A DNA stretch of 64,000 bases, taken from positions 27,195 to 91,194 of the IMG/VR virus record IMGVR_UViG_3300009127_000250, one strand, 5' to 3'. Under the pieces are notes generated by a model, which saw only the letters and a program-made list of their open reading frames with translations, ran no database searches and was not told the DNA's origin. The translations under genes were made by a program, and so were the position numbers. Position 1 is the first letter of the stretch; each line of letters starts with the position of its first letter. Positions 1 to 7,501 of this stretch are shown here, piece by piece. This DNA comes from a virus.

Positions 1-51
1 CCGTAGAAAATTGATAGTCAGTCGTGATTCAGGAAAAAGGAGCGAAGTGCT

Positions 52-558
52 ATGTTCGGAGGAACAAACTTAGCAATTAAAATATTATTAAAAGCGATGG
101 AGGTACAAAGTATTATGAACGGAACAGATAATAGCAAGAACACAGTAGATTTCCTCGATATTCAGGATTCGGGGGACAGACAGGAATTCGACACGGGCTC
201 TGTTCGAGATTCTCAGGTTGGCAAGGGTCGGTATGATTTAATTACGCCTTTTGCCATGAAGCGGCTGGCCGTGCATTATGAAGGCGGGGCTATAAAGTAT
301 GCTGTCCGTAATTGGGAAAAGGGTCAAAATATTATGCGCTATCTGGAGAGTGCCGAGAGGCACATCAATGACCTCAAAGCTGCCTTGCTACTTGGTGAAA
401 TGACCGAAGATCACGCTGCTGCGATCATCTGGAATATGTTCGGGTTCATCCATACCGAAGAAATGCTCAAATTAGGCCGTTTGCCTGCATCTTTGGACGA
501 CCGGCCGGTGCCATATCCAAATTACACCGAAGGCGGACCTCTGCCCGAAGCTGCTTAA
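52..558 (+). CDS. MazZ-like dATP/dGTP diphosphohydrolase-domain protein (DUF5664 family)
   Basis: The middle of this 168-residue protein carries the pattern GKGRYDLITPFAMKRLA ... KYAVRNWEKG ... ESAERHIND, typical of the phage DUF5664 family. Members of this family include MazZ, which hydrolyses dGTP to dGMP in phages that make 2-aminoadenine DNA. The protein probably acts on the nucleotide pool in the cytoplasm. The domain starts near residue 57, so the N-terminus is uncertain: ATG 52 has AAGGAG nine bases upstream, and a second ATG at 115 has GGAGG eleven bases upstream. No PurZ partner is present in the window, so Z-DNA synthesis is not implied. The family assignment is by motif and the substrate is inferred. 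Confidence 0.7.
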   Translation: MFGGTNLAIKILLKAMEVQSIMNGTDNSKNTVDFLDIQDSGDRQEFDTGSVRDSQVGKGRYDLITPFAMKRLAVHYEGGAIKYAVRNWEKGQNIMRYLESAERHINDLKAALLLGEMTEDHAAAIIWNMFGFIHTEEMLKLGRLPASLDDRPVPYPNYTEGGPLPEAA

Positions 559-568
559 TCTACCCTGG

Positions 569-655
569 GGGGAACAGGGTCGGGGGCGCTGCTCAAAAAT
601 TTTTCGCACTTCGTCCACCGGACAGGCATGCCTGTTCCCTGTTCCCCGTTTTTAG
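569..655 (+). terminator. Long inverted repeat with inner palindrome after the MazZ-like gene
   Basis: GGGGAACAGGG at 569-579 is perfectly complementary to CCCTGTTCCCC at 637-647, which is followed by five Ts. The loop contains the perfect palindrome ACAGGCATGCCTGT at 622-635. It could be a weak terminator or a protein-binding cruciform. The rest of 559-882 shows no convincing gene; an open minus-strand frame there has no ribosome site and follows the repeats. Confidence 0.4.
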
Positions 656-830
656 ACCTCATTTCAAATTTCTCATACGCTGCCTTTTCTAAAGGGGAAT
701 ATAGGGTAAAGGGGCCAACCCGCGTCCCCGTTTTAGATGCAAAGACAAATTCGCATCTAAAGTCGCAGCACTTCAAGGACACCCACCCCCCACCCTAAAC
801 GGATCCTTTCCGATTTAATATATTAAAAAC

Positions 831-847
831 AATTTTTTGTTGTTCTT
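831..847 (+). promoter_or_regulatory. AATTTTTnRTTGTTCTT motif, copy 1
   Basis: AATTTTTTGTTGTTCTT lies 35 bases before ATG 883. Related copies sit at 3670-3685, 8808-8823, 14736-14752 and 56783-56799, with shorter or looser forms near 1183 and 4739. All are intergenic and on the plus strand. It is a candidate phage-specific promoter element; no standard -10 box is placed consistently with it. Confidence 0.35.
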
Positions 848-882
848 TCGTAGGTTTCAACCTTCGCAGAAAGGGGGTTTTT

Positions 883-1098
883 ATGCTCGAACTCAGGGTT
901 GAATACACTACTCCCACCGGTCGAACGTATCATGAGCCGGTGGCAGGGTACACCGAGGCTTTGCGGTTTATTGATGAAATTGCGAAGTCCGGTAAATGTT
1001 CGGCGGAACTGCAAGTATGGATGGGGAGATGGCTACCAACCGGAGAGGTTACGTCGCAAGCTCTGAGAAAATGGAATAACAGAGCTTGCGTGCATTAG
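883..1098 (+). CDS. Small hypothetical protein
   Basis: A 71-residue protein not recognised as any family. ATG 883 is preceded by AAAGGGGG at about seven bases, a good ribosome site. The sequence is mixed alpha/beta in composition with no signal peptide or membrane span. It lies just before ssb in the same direction and may share its transcript. Confidence 0.6.
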   Translation: MLELRVEYTTPTGRTYHEPVAGYTEALRFIDEIAKSGKCSAELQVWMGRWLPTGEVTSQALRKWNNRACVH

Positions 1099-1178
1099 CC
1101 CTGTTCATAGTTCAGTTCGCCGGACTCATTATCAGCATGGTCGTAACGTTTTGTTTTTTCGCCTGGCTATGCTTGTAA
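1086..1178 (+). CDS. Possible 30-residue single-span membrane peptide
   Basis: A TTG-started frame overlaps the end of the preceding gene by 13 bases and encodes an almost wholly hydrophobic peptide (LFIVQFAGLIISMVVTFC in its centre). No clear Shine-Dalgarno is visible, so translation would depend on coupling. A similar tiny membrane frame occurs at 11739-11807. It is low confidence, and chance cannot be excluded. Confidence 0.3.
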   Translation: MRALALFIVQFAGLIISMVVTFCFFAWLCL

Positions 1179-1235
1179 AAATATTTTTGGTTGTTTTTGA
1201 AGTAATTTTAACCCTTAACGAAAGGAGTCAACATT

Positions 1236-1691
1236 ATGCTGAACTCAGTTACCTTGATTGGAAACCTCGGACGTGATGCCGAACTCCGGTACACTCCGAG
1301 CGGTGTGGCAGTTGCCAACCTGAGTGTTGCTACTTCCGAACGCTGGAAGGACAAGGAGTCCGGCGAAGCTCGGGAGCGCACCGAATGGCACCGCATCGTA
1401 GCATGGAGCAAGCTGGCAGAGATTGCCGGCGAACTCTACACCAAGGGCAAGCAGATCCTTGTTGAAGGCACCCTGCAAACCCGTAAGTGGACGGATGATA
1501 ATGATATCGTCCGTTACACCACCGAAATTCGCGCCACTCGCCTGCGTCTTCTTGGCCCCGCACCCGCCGGAGCCGGTCAAAACGCTCCCGTCCCCTCGGA
1601 TGCTGACGCTCCGCCCGCAGTAGCTGCCGCCGCCGCTCAAAGCACCGAGCAGCCTGCACCTGTCCGTGTGGAAGACGACATTCCGTTCTAA
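1236..1691 (+). CDS. ssb: Single-stranded DNA-binding protein
   Basis: A 151-residue SSB that coats single-stranded DNA during phage replication and recombination. The N-terminal OB fold is clear from [20 protein letters not shown], the TEWHRIVAW strand and the [11 protein letters not shown] strand. A Pro/Ala-rich linker (about 112-143) leads to the acidic tip EDDIPF, which in SSB proteins recruits partner enzymes. AAAGGAG lies at a good distance from ATG 1236. A GC-rich hairpin (GGGGGC/GCCCCC, 1701-1717) follows the stop but lacks a T tract, so it is not a clear intrinsic terminator. Confidence 0.96.
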   Translation: MLNSVTLIGNLGRDAELRYTPSGVAVANLSVATSERWKDKESGEARERTEWHRIVAWSKLAEIAGELYTKGKQILVEGTLQTRKWTDDNDIVRYTTEIRATRLRLLGPAPAGAGQNAPVPSDADAPPAVAAAAAQSTEQPAPVRVEDDIPF

Positions 1692-1779
1692 ACCTGAAAC
1701 GGGGGCGCGAAGCCCCCAAAAACTATTGTCAATTGTATTTCCTAAAATTTTTAACTTTCTCGAAAGGAGAACACTAATC

Positions 1780-2115
1780 ATGAATCGTTTACTCAAACTG
1801 TCCCTTTTCGCAGCAATGTTCGCTTTGGTACTGAGCGTTGGCGTGGCTTACGCTGGAGACCTCAAACTGGAAGGCGTTACCGTCGATTCCGCCGTCACCA
1901 AGATCGACAAAAACGGTGCCGAGTACGTCCGGATCATTTTCACGGAACAACGTTCCATTGACGGAATCAAATACCCCGCCGGAACCCCGCTGATGGCCTT
2001 TGGTAACCATGCCGAGGTTGCCAAGTCCCTCAAACCCGGCGACAAAATCAACGTGATCGCTGACAGGACGGAATATAACGGCAGAGTCTCGTACAATATC
2101 CGTACTTTCTTCTAA
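1780..2115 (+). CDS. Small secreted or periplasmic protein with signal peptide
   Basis: A 111-residue protein with a classic signal peptide: basic start MNRLLK, a hydrophobic core and an AYA-G cleavage site near residue 23. The mature part is rich in beta strands (VRIIFTEQ, KPGDKINVIADRTEY), suggesting a small barrel. ATG 1780 is chosen because AAAGGAG precedes it and the signal peptide begins there, although the frame stays open upstream to 1666. The function is unknown. Export of a phage protein with its own terminator suggests a cell-surface or envelope effect. Confidence 0.75.
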   Translation: MNRLLKLSLFAAMFALVLSVGVAYAGDLKLEGVTVDSAVTKIDKNGAEYVRIIFTEQRSIDGIKYPAGTPLMAFGNHAEVAKSLKPGDKINVIADRTEYNGRVSYNIRTFF

Positions 2116-2135
2116 GTCGCCTGCATCACCGACCG

Positions 2136-2184
2136 ATGGACAGGTCGCCGCCTCCAAAAATAATGAGCGGCCTGTCCATTTTTT
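2136..2184 (+). terminator. Rho-independent terminator
   Basis: ATGGACAGG at 2136-2144 pairs with CCTGTCCAT at 2171-2179, followed by a run of six Ts. It ends the ssb/secreted-protein transcript. Confidence 0.85.
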
Positions 2185-2208
2185 GTTATCTAAAATCAGG
2201 AGCATATT

Positions 2209-2565
2209 ATGGAAAACAAAGTTGAAATCATGCTATTATCCGTGGTCTTGGTGTTTATGATCATGATCGGATGGTACTCCAAGCTGTCATTCGAGAAAAG
2301 TCTGAATCTAAGACCGGATCAGCTTAAACATATTCAGCACCATTGGATAAATCACGATTCACGGCTTGTCACGGTTTTGATTGATGAAACTTTAGCCACC
2401 GGCACAGACGGAGCCTGTGAAACCGCCGCTCAAATATTCCATGCCATCACTTCGCAGGGATACCGGCTCCATGTTCTGTCGCCTAACGGCTTCGTGCCTT
2501 CGGACATGAACCCGATGGATGCCCAATGGACGGCTCAACTCGTAAATTTGGAGCTTAAATATTGA
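2209..2565 (+). CDS. Hypothetical membrane-anchored protein
   Basis: 118 residues with one N-terminal membrane span (about residues 7-22, IMLLSVVLVFMIMIGW) and a soluble C-terminal part. AGGAG lies at 2198-2202 before ATG 2209. The soluble part (RLVTVLIDETLATGTDGACE) is not recognised. The next gene starts inside its stop codon, so the two are translationally coupled. Confidence 0.6.
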   Translation: MENKVEIMLLSVVLVFMIMIGWYSKLSFEKSLNLRPDQLKHIQHHWINHDSRLVTVLIDETLATGTDGACETAAQIFHAITSQGYRLHVLSPNGFVPSDMNPMDAQWTAQLVNLELKY

Positions 2566-3110
2566 TCGGCCGGTCTAAAAACTGGCTGAAATACGTGGCC
2601 TTGATTTTATCTATCATGGGATTGGTCACATTCAGCCTCTTTATACTTGAAGAAAGCTTCCAAACCGTCATGTTCGGCACTTGGCCGGCCCAGGACGCCC
2701 AAAGGTGGGACATAGTTTACGATGGATGCAAGATGATGAAGCGAATCACTGGCACCATGAAGGTCGTAAACTACACTTTAGGCTGGATTCAGCCAATTGC
2801 CTTTATATCATACCAATCTTACGCCGAATCCGGCGATTATTACACCAGGGCTCTAAGAGCCAAGGTGCTTGCTCATTCGCCAAAGCAATTTGAGGGTGAG
2901 GAAATCACCCTTACCTTCCGATATAATGAACTCAAGGCAATGCCAGACGGCTCCATATTGCTTATTAACGGAAAAAAGGGAATCCGAGTATGGACAAAAC
3001 CCGAAAAATCCGTTGTAAGTGCCTCTGGGATTCTGACAAGGCATAAAAATCTGTTCATTATAGACAATCGGAAGGAAAATGGGCGCAATCCCGCCCGCCA
3101 AGTCCGGTAA
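2562..3110 (+). CDS. Hypothetical membrane protein
   Basis: 182 residues beginning at TTG 2562, which overlaps the previous stop (ATTGA) with GGAG about ten bases upstream. One strong membrane span lies at about 10-29 and a second hydrophobic patch near 70-85. The C-terminal 80 residues look like beta strands (EEITLTFRYNELKAMPDG, FIIDNRKENG). No family is recognised. Probably it forms an envelope pair with the upstream gene. Confidence 0.5.
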   Translation: MIGRSKNWLKYVALILSIMGLVTFSLFILEESFQTVMFGTWPAQDAQRWDIVYDGCKMMKRITGTMKVVNYTLGWIQPIAFISYQSYAESGDYYTRALRAKVLAHSPKQFEGEEITLTFRYNELKAMPDGSILLINGKKGIRVWTKPEKSVVSASGILTRHKNLFIIDNRKENGRNPARQVR

Positions 3111-3332
3111 GAGTCCGGTTCAATCGGGATCATTGAGCAGAGCTTGGCTTCCACTATAACAATTTGGCCTATATGTTGCCGAGAGTGTGACACATAGGAC
3201 TTCGTGAGGGGATTGCGGTGGCACCGGTATCGCCTCATGTATAAGTAGCAAGGCCAGCCACCTTGTTCCAAAACCGCCCAGCCCCTTTCGCTGTCGTGGC
3301 GGCATATAAGTCCGGGTTAAACAGCATAAATT

Positions 3333-3364
3333 AAGCCCCTTCTCTCTAAGTTGGGGCTTTTTTT
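3333..3364 (+). terminator. Rho-independent terminator
   Basis: AAGCCCC at 3333-3339 pairs with GGGGCTT at 3353-3359 and is followed by seven Ts (3358-3364). It closes the 2209-3110 transcript or a noncoding RNA covering 3111-3332. Confidence 0.85.
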
Positions 3365-3629
3365 ATGTTAGATTAGTGCGATCCCCTCCGGGTCGGTTGT
3401 CTTCCAGGCTCGCTGTTCGCTCGGTCCCAAGGGACTACACCTTCCAGCCCCCCTATCGCCTGACGCCCTCCGGTTGTCAAAAGGAACGCCGCAAGCGGCT
3501 TCTTTTCGCCCATTTCTGTAAGGCTTGGATTCGCGGAAGCTCTAAAAATCAAAATCAGACGAAAAAGATTTAAAGGAAACATCTGATTTTTATTTTATAG
3601 AGCTTCTTACGCGCCAAGCCTAACATAAA
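3362..3629 (+). ncRNA. Candidate folded element bounded by a 10-bp inverted repeat
   Basis: TTTATGTTAG at 3362-3371 is the exact reverse complement of CTAACATAAA at 3620-3629. Inside are a GCCGC/GCGGC hairpin (3488-3499) flanked by AAAAG/CTTTT, and a long stem made of AGGCTTGG/CCAAGCCT (3521-3528 with 3614-3621), AAGCTCTA/TAGAGCTT (3537-3544 with 3598-3605) and AAAATCAGA/TCTGATTTT (3551-3559 with 3582-3590). The three helices are stacked and separated by internal loops. No known RNA family was recognised. Confidence 0.45.
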
Positions 3630-3669
3630 TCGGCGACTCCTTGACAGATGCGGAGAGCATCCAAAAAAA

Positions 3670-3685
3670 GATTTTTGTTGTTCTT
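3670..3685 (+). promoter_or_regulatory. AATTTTTnRTTGTTCTT motif, copy 2
   Basis: GATTTTTGTTGTTCTT follows the GATGC/GCATC hairpin and lies just upstream of the folded element at 3704-3855, so it could drive that RNA. Confidence 0.35.
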
Positions 3686-3703
3686 GGAGAAATCGCTCAG
3701 AAC

Positions 3704-3855
3704 CTGTCAAGACCTGTTTGATCGGGAGTTTTTGGGCAAACTTTCAGGACGATAGAACTTTGAAAGTTTACCAAAAAACGAACGTTCCGACCAAACAGCG
3801 AGTCAGCAAAGCCCACGCCAGCAAGCTGTCATGTACTTTGCATGAGTCTTGACAG
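3704..3855 (+). ncRNA. Candidate folded RNA with long nested stem
   Basis: The outer arms CTGTCAAGAC (3704-3713) and GTCTTGACAG (3846-3855) are perfectly complementary. Directly inside, CTGTTTG/CAAACAG (3714-3720 with 3792-3798), TTTTTGG/CCAAAAA (3729-3735 with 3771-3777) and AAACTTTCA/TGAAAGTTT (3738-3746 with 3761-3769) form one long interrupted helix. A CATG/CATG mini-hairpin occupies the remaining side. Helices nested in register support an RNA fold. The function is unknown. Confidence 0.5.
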
Positions 3856-3972
3856 AACCCTCACGATTTCCCTTGGTGGAACCAAAAACTTTTTTTATTT
3901 TATTTGGCTGATTATAGTTTCCGCTTTTTGAAAAAAGCTTGGCAAAAACTTTAAGATTATAAGGGGGCTCTT

Positions 3973-4311
3973 ATGGTTATCGTCCACAATTATCGAAACG
4001 AGATTCCAAGTATTATGTGTGATTCTGATACTTGGGCTGAAACTGGAATTATGCAGTCTAAAGGAGCAATTCTCGGCAATCCGTTTTATAAAGAACCGAG
4101 AAATCAGGCTGTTAAGAAGTTTCGGTCTTATTTATGGGCTGAAATGCAAAAAATGGACAGTCTGATTAGGTTGGAACTCTACAGGCTTGCTGGAGAAATT
4201 AAAAATGGAAAAACAGTGATTTTAACATGTTGCTGCGCTCCGAAAGCCTGTCATGGAGATGTTATTAAAAACGCTATCGAATGGATTAATTCCGAAAGGA
4301 GCGTATCATGA
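3973..4311 (+). CDS. DUF4326-family protein
   Basis: A 112-residue protein matching the small DUF4326 family: an N-terminal VHNYRNEIP segment, the central KGAILGNPF and the Cys-rich TCCCAPKACHGDVI signature near the C-terminus. This family is common in phages and often lies beside NADAR proteins, as here: the next gene starts four bases before this stop. Its biochemical role is not established; the CxxxxxCHGD motif suggests a nucleotide or metal site. AAGGGGG precedes ATG 3973. Confidence 0.75.
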   Translation: MVIVHNYRNEIPSIMCDSDTWAETGIMQSKGAILGNPFYKEPRNQAVKKFRSYLWAEMQKMDSLIRLELYRLAGEIKNGKTVILTCCCAPKACHGDVIKNAIEWINSERSVS

Positions 4312-4742
4312 ATAAATCAGGACGTAATTGGTTTAGTAATTTTTTGCCATTTGAAGAATCGTTAAAGTACCAAGGACTTTTCTTTGTAACGCCTGAACAT
4401 TTCTACCAGGCTATGAAAAGCAAGGACTTTAACGACCGGCATCACGTTAGCCTGGCACGAACACCTGGTCAAGCAAAGCGCCGAGGCAGGTCAATCAAGC
4501 TTCGCTCCGATTGGGAGCAAATTAAACAAGACGTTATGGAATATGCTTTGCGTTATAAGTTCCAAGCATCAACATGGCGCAAAAAATTGCTCGCTACCGG
4601 CAATGATGAAATAATCGAATGGAATTATTGGCATGATAATATTTGGGGCAATTGCACCTGCAACAAATGCCAAAATATTAAAGGCCAGAATTTGCTTGGA
4701 AAGTTGCTTATGAAAATTCGGGCAGAATTAAATAAATCTTAA
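4308..4742 (+). CDS. NADAR (YbiA-like) N-glycosidase-fold protein
   Basis: 144 residues with NADAR hallmarks: NWFSNFLPF at the start, TPEHFYQAMK, an ARTPGQAKRRGR segment, NDEIIEWNYWHDNIWG and the closing GQNLLGKLLMKIR. NADAR proteins hydrolyse ADP-ribose derivatives, and some remove ADP-ribose from guanine bases in DNA as antitoxins to DarT1. Here it could protect phage DNA or manage NAD intermediates. It overlaps the DUF4326 gene by ATGA-type coupling. The family call is strong; the phage role is inferred. Confidence 0.82.
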   Translation: MNKSGRNWFSNFLPFEESLKYQGLFFVTPEHFYQAMKSKDFNDRHHVSLARTPGQAKRRGRSIKLRSDWEQIKQDVMEYALRYKFQASTWRKKLLATGNDEIIEWNYWHDNIWGNCTCNKCQNIKGQNLLGKLLMKIRAELNKS

Positions 4743-4761
4743 ATTGTTCTTAAATTAAAAC

Positions 4762-4796
4762 GCCCGTGGGCAACGCCGCAAACGAAACCCACGGGC
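4762..4796 (+). promoter_or_regulatory. Leader hairpin before the 530-residue gene
   Basis: GCCCGTGGG (4762-4770) pairs perfectly with CCCACGGGC (4788-4796). No T tract follows, so it is more likely an mRNA-stabilising or regulatory leader than a terminator. A TTAAATTGTTCTT motif (4739-4751) sits just upstream. Confidence 0.45.
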
Positions 4797-4831
4797 AAAT
4801 TGCAACTCTCTCTGGTGAAAGGAGCAATATC

Positions 4832-6424
4832 ATGCGTAATACTGCAAAATCAATTTGGCGTCAAGCGTGGATCGATAAACACATTGCTATTCACACATCA
4901 GTCAAGTCTCATCTACCCGGCTGGCCAACTCCTAAAGAAATTCACTTCACCCAACCCAAATCTGAACTTGTCGAAAACATCGTCACCCATGAACGTGACG
5001 TTGACGTGTTCACCCACGATAATCGCTCTATGGATATCGTGGCCTTCTTGCCGCCTACGGAATACATCATTACAAGGTACAGCCCCGAAGGTAAAATCTG
5101 CGGTGTTGTCAAAGAACACACCGACGATCAGTACCAGCAGATTGCCGATGATCTGGCTGACCGGCCAGTTTACGATTTTGGCGAATGCTGGACAGCCGTT
5201 GGCGCTCACGTTACCGAAATGACCGGCCTTGATCGTATGATCTTCGAAGACGGCCACAACGGATCCGGCAAAGTCCAACGTCAAGGCATGAATATACCAA
5301 TCGTTTCCAAGTGGCGCCGACCCGACTGGCTGCATTATAAATTCAAGGGCGCTGGCCTTGAAGTTACATTCGACCAGGCCGAAGATCTGATAGATTTTTG
5401 GAATATCATCGATCCCGACTGTAGAATCTGGACGGATTTCTTCGTATGGACAGTCAAAGGCGGCATAGAACAAGCCCTTGACTACTTCGAAAATCTGGCC
5501 GGCTCATTGGTTGATGATGAAGTCTGCATCAACGATAAGCCTATGAACAACGGTTCGCCCCACCAGGAAATAGGCGAAGGCGACTACGAGCAGGCCATGA
5601 TCGCTGATATCATAGAATCAGGCTCCATCGAAGATATCGGCACTTTCAAAACCTTCGATGAACTGGCTGATGCTTGGGACGCGTTGTTCGTTGACCACGA
5701 AGAATACGCCGGAGAAAACTATCTTGATCACGAAATTGACGAAATCTTCGGTAAATTCACCTATGAAACAGAGTGCGGCCAACTTCGCCTTGATCGTGGG
5801 TTTGGTACGCCGGATACGTTCAGGTACAACGTCATCAATGACGACCTGTACTGGCCTCAACATACACCGGCTGTTCTTGATGATGGTACACGCACATATC
5901 CCAAGCTCTGGTGGGCTTGGGGTTGTCCACGCTACGCCAAGATACGCCGCTTCATCGAGAATGCGAACCTTGCCCAGATAAACGCCATCCGTCGCAAAGC
6001 ACATAACAACTGTGACTGGATGAACTACTACCAACGCTCTATATTCTGGGGCGTTACCAAGCAACGCAAAAGCTACCTTGAAGGATGCAAGGCGATCTAC
6101 GTACAAACGTTGCTTGATAGTATTACGGCAGTTGAGAAACGCTCTCTGACCATGATGCGTAACACTAAAAGCATCAAGCAGGCTAAGTTCTATTGGTACT
6201 TGATCTACTCAAACACAAAGAACCTTGGCCGCCCACGGTTTGTCGAGTACGTGCTCAAGCCTGAATTGAACAAACGTCAGCAGATGCTTGAAAAACTGCC
6301 GGACATGACGCCGCCTGAACCGGAAATGCTCTTTGATAGCTACGATGATGCGTTCTACCATGAACACACTTACGAGGAGTTCGACGACTGGACGGTGCAT
6401 GTGCCCAACGAACAAGTAATTTAG
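4832..6424 (+). CDS. Large hypothetical phage protein (530 aa)
   Basis: A soluble protein rich in Trp, Tyr, Asp and Glu with no recognised motif. The start at ATG 4832 follows AAAGGAG at a good distance; the frame stays open upstream to 4766 but across a hairpin, so that extension is unlikely. The central region (about 250-330) is strongly acidic and the last 150 residues are basic (RRKAHNNCDW, KQRKSYLEG), which could fit nucleic-acid contact. It has its own leader hairpin and terminator, so it is probably a highly expressed single gene. Confidence 0.7.
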   Translation: MRNTAKSIWRQAWIDKHIAIHTSVKSHLPGWPTPKEIHFTQPKSELVENIVTHERDVDVFTHDNRSMDIVAFLPPTEYIITRYSPEGKICGVVKEHTDDQYQQIADDLADRPVYDFGECWTAVGAHVTEMTGLDRMIFEDGHNGSGKVQRQGMNIPIVSKWRRPDWLHYKFKGAGLEVTFDQAEDLIDFWNIIDPDCRIWTDFFVWTVKGGIEQALDYFENLAGSLVDDEVCINDKPMNNGSPHQEIGEGDYEQAMIADIIESGSIEDIGTFKTFDELADAWDALFVDHEEYAGENYLDHEIDEIFGKFTYETECGQLRLDRGFGTPDTFRYNVINDDLYWPQHTPAVLDDGTRTYPKLWWAWGCPRYAKIRRFIENANLAQINAIRRKAHNNCDWMNYYQRSIFWGVTKQRKSYLEGCKAIYVQTLLDSITAVEKRSLTMMRNTKSIKQAKFYWYLIYSNTKNLGRPRFVEYVLKPELNKRQQMLEKLPDMTPPEPEMLFDSYDDAFYHEHTYEEFDDWTVHVPNEQVI

Positions 6425-6432
6425 TTACCAGG

Positions 6433-6461
6433 CCGGGACTCTACGGAGTCTCGGTCTTTTT
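6433..6461 (+). terminator. Rho-independent terminator
   Basis: CCGGGACTC (6433-6441) pairs with GAGTCTCGG (6446-6454), followed by a T-rich tail to 6461. The stretch 6462-6616 that follows has no gene; it holds a small ATGAACAT/ATGTTCAT palindrome (6474-6490). Confidence 0.88.
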
Positions 6462-6616
6462 CGCATTGATAAGGATGAACATCATGTTCATACTCAGGCC
6501 AATCTTATGTGCAACGCATAGGTAGGCAGGAAGGGAAGGTATGTAGGCTGATTACATAGAGGTAGGACAGGTTGGACTTGTCTCTAAAATTTTACGAATT
6601 TCCGCATTTTTATTTT

Positions 6617-7045
6617 TCAAATCGGACCTTTTAATTCCGGACATTTATCAATATTATTTTGTACCCAATCCATAATAACAGGGCTGATTCTTTTTAACCA
6701 CCTATCAGTCTTATAATAACTAACAACCAAAGTCCCCTGATCTCCGTCATTTCTAATTTGAACAACGAATAATTCGCAAAAATCTGAGGAAACGGTAATA
6801 TGTCCTTCTTTAATGTCTGGATAGAGGTTTCCGTCTACGTAGCTACCCGGGCGCAGCATTGGAATTGCTGATCGAGCAAAGCAATTTACGGTTTTTTCCA
6901 GCAGGTCACGATAAACGTTCTGGTAGTCTCCGGCCACTTTGAATTTACTAATATTGGGATTAGCGGAGCTTTGTTTTAATGTGCTGCTGCCGCATCCAGC
7001 TAAAATTAACATCAACATAATTATTATAGTAGTAATTTTCCGCAT
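6617..7045 (-). CDS. Small phage lipoprotein
   Basis: 142 residues. The N-terminus MRKITTIIIMLMLILAGCGS is a signal peptide ending in the lipobox LAGC, so the mature protein is lipid-anchored at Cys20. ATG 7045 is chosen because TTTGGAGGAATTTT precedes it, although the frame stays open to 7084. The mature part has one Cys pair (NCFARS and DFCELF). It is a lone minus-strand gene between plus-strand blocks, as for morons such as Cor or Llp lipoproteins that block phage receptors. That role is inferred from context only. Confidence 0.75.
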   Translation of the reverse strand: MRKITTIIIMLMLILAGCGSSTLKQSSANPNISKFKVAGDYQNVYRDLLEKTVNCFARSAIPMLRPGSYVDGNLYPDIKEGHITVSSDFCELFVVQIRNDGDQGTLVVSYYKTDRWLKRISPVIMDWVQNNIDKCPELKGPI

Positions 7046-7173
7046 AAAATTCCTCCAAAGAATATTTTTATAAAAACCGATCATAAAAGTTATTAAGATG
7101 TCAAGGGAATTTTAAAAAATATTATAAAATTGTTATGAATATGAAAATAACACTTGCTTTTTTATAATTATTT

Positions 7174-7188
7174 GTTACTAATAGTAAG
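7174..7188 (+). promoter_or_regulatory. CTTACTnATAGTAAG palindrome, copy 1
   Basis: GTTACTAATAGTAAG lies 24 bases before the TTG start at 7212. The right arm AGTAAGAA could also serve as a -10 box. It belongs to the dispersed palindrome family described under findings. Confidence 0.5.
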
Positions 7189-7211
7189 AATTACAAAAAG
7201 GAGATATCTAA

Positions 7212-7457
7212 TTGAAAGATTTTTGGAGTACCCATCCAGGTCAAAGATTCCGCTCTATTTTAGAATCATCCCTACCTCTGATTGCTAACAGTCTGGCAGC
7301 AGTTGCTATCCATCTTGAAAAAAGTCCCAAGTCCCAAGTCCAAAATACACCGATCGTATTTAATAGTCAGGAAGAATTTGAAAAAGCGGTCAGGCTTGCC
7401 ATAATGCAGGCTTATCGTGAAAATACCAATAATTTTCGCCAATATTTTAATTGTTGA
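7212..7457 (+). CDS. Small hypothetical protein upstream of the Tas-like gene
   Basis: 81 residues starting at TTG 7212 with AAAGGAG eight bases upstream. No recognised family. The second half (NSQEEFEKAVRLAIMQAYRE) is probably helical. It lies directly before the Nop-like gene, each gene with its own copy of the palindrome, so it may be a component or regulator of that locus. Confidence 0.5.
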   Translation: MKDFWSTHPGQRFRSILESSLPLIANSLAAVAIHLEKSPKSQVQNTPIVFNSQEEFEKAVRLAIMQAYRENTNNFRQYFNC

Positions 7458-7475
7458 AAAAATTTTATTAACCAT

Positions 7476-7490
7476 CTTACTGAAAGTAAG
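7476..7490 (+). promoter_or_regulatory. CTTACTnATAGTAAG palindrome, copy 2, overlapping a ribosome site
   Basis: CTTACTGAAAGTAAG is followed directly by GAGAATTATTCATG, so the right arm forms part of the AAGGAG Shine-Dalgarno of the Tas-like gene. As RNA it would fold into a six-bp hairpin covering the ribosome site; as DNA it is an operator-like palindrome. Confidence 0.55.
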
Positions 7491-7501
7491 GAGAATTATT
7501 C

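Larger units (their letters stand above)
3111..3972 (+). other. 862-bp gene-free block of nested inverted repeats, candidate structured RNAs
   Basis: No credible gene is seen. The block divides into three parts: 3111-3364, GC-rich and ending in an intrinsic terminator; 3362-3629, bounded by a perfect 10-bp inverted repeat; and 3704-3855, bounded by another. Each contains further stems, listed separately. Stems of matched length nested inside outer arms indicate folded RNA or protein-bound DNA rather than decayed genes. Short poly-A and poly-T tracts separate the parts. Confidence 0.5.

Noticed and set aside
555-782. Minus-strand open frame of 75 residues
   Set aside because: No ribosome site, overlaps an inverted repeat, and the sequence is low in expected coding signal.
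1701-1717. GGGGGC/GCCCCC hairpin as a terminator of ssb
   Set aside because: No T tract follows on the plus strand, so it is only noted as a hairpin.
3797-3805. AGCGAGTCA, an exact copy of the first array repeat, inside the noncoding block
   Set aside because: It is a single 9-mer without a second repeat at the right spacing, and one such match is expected by chance in 64 kb.
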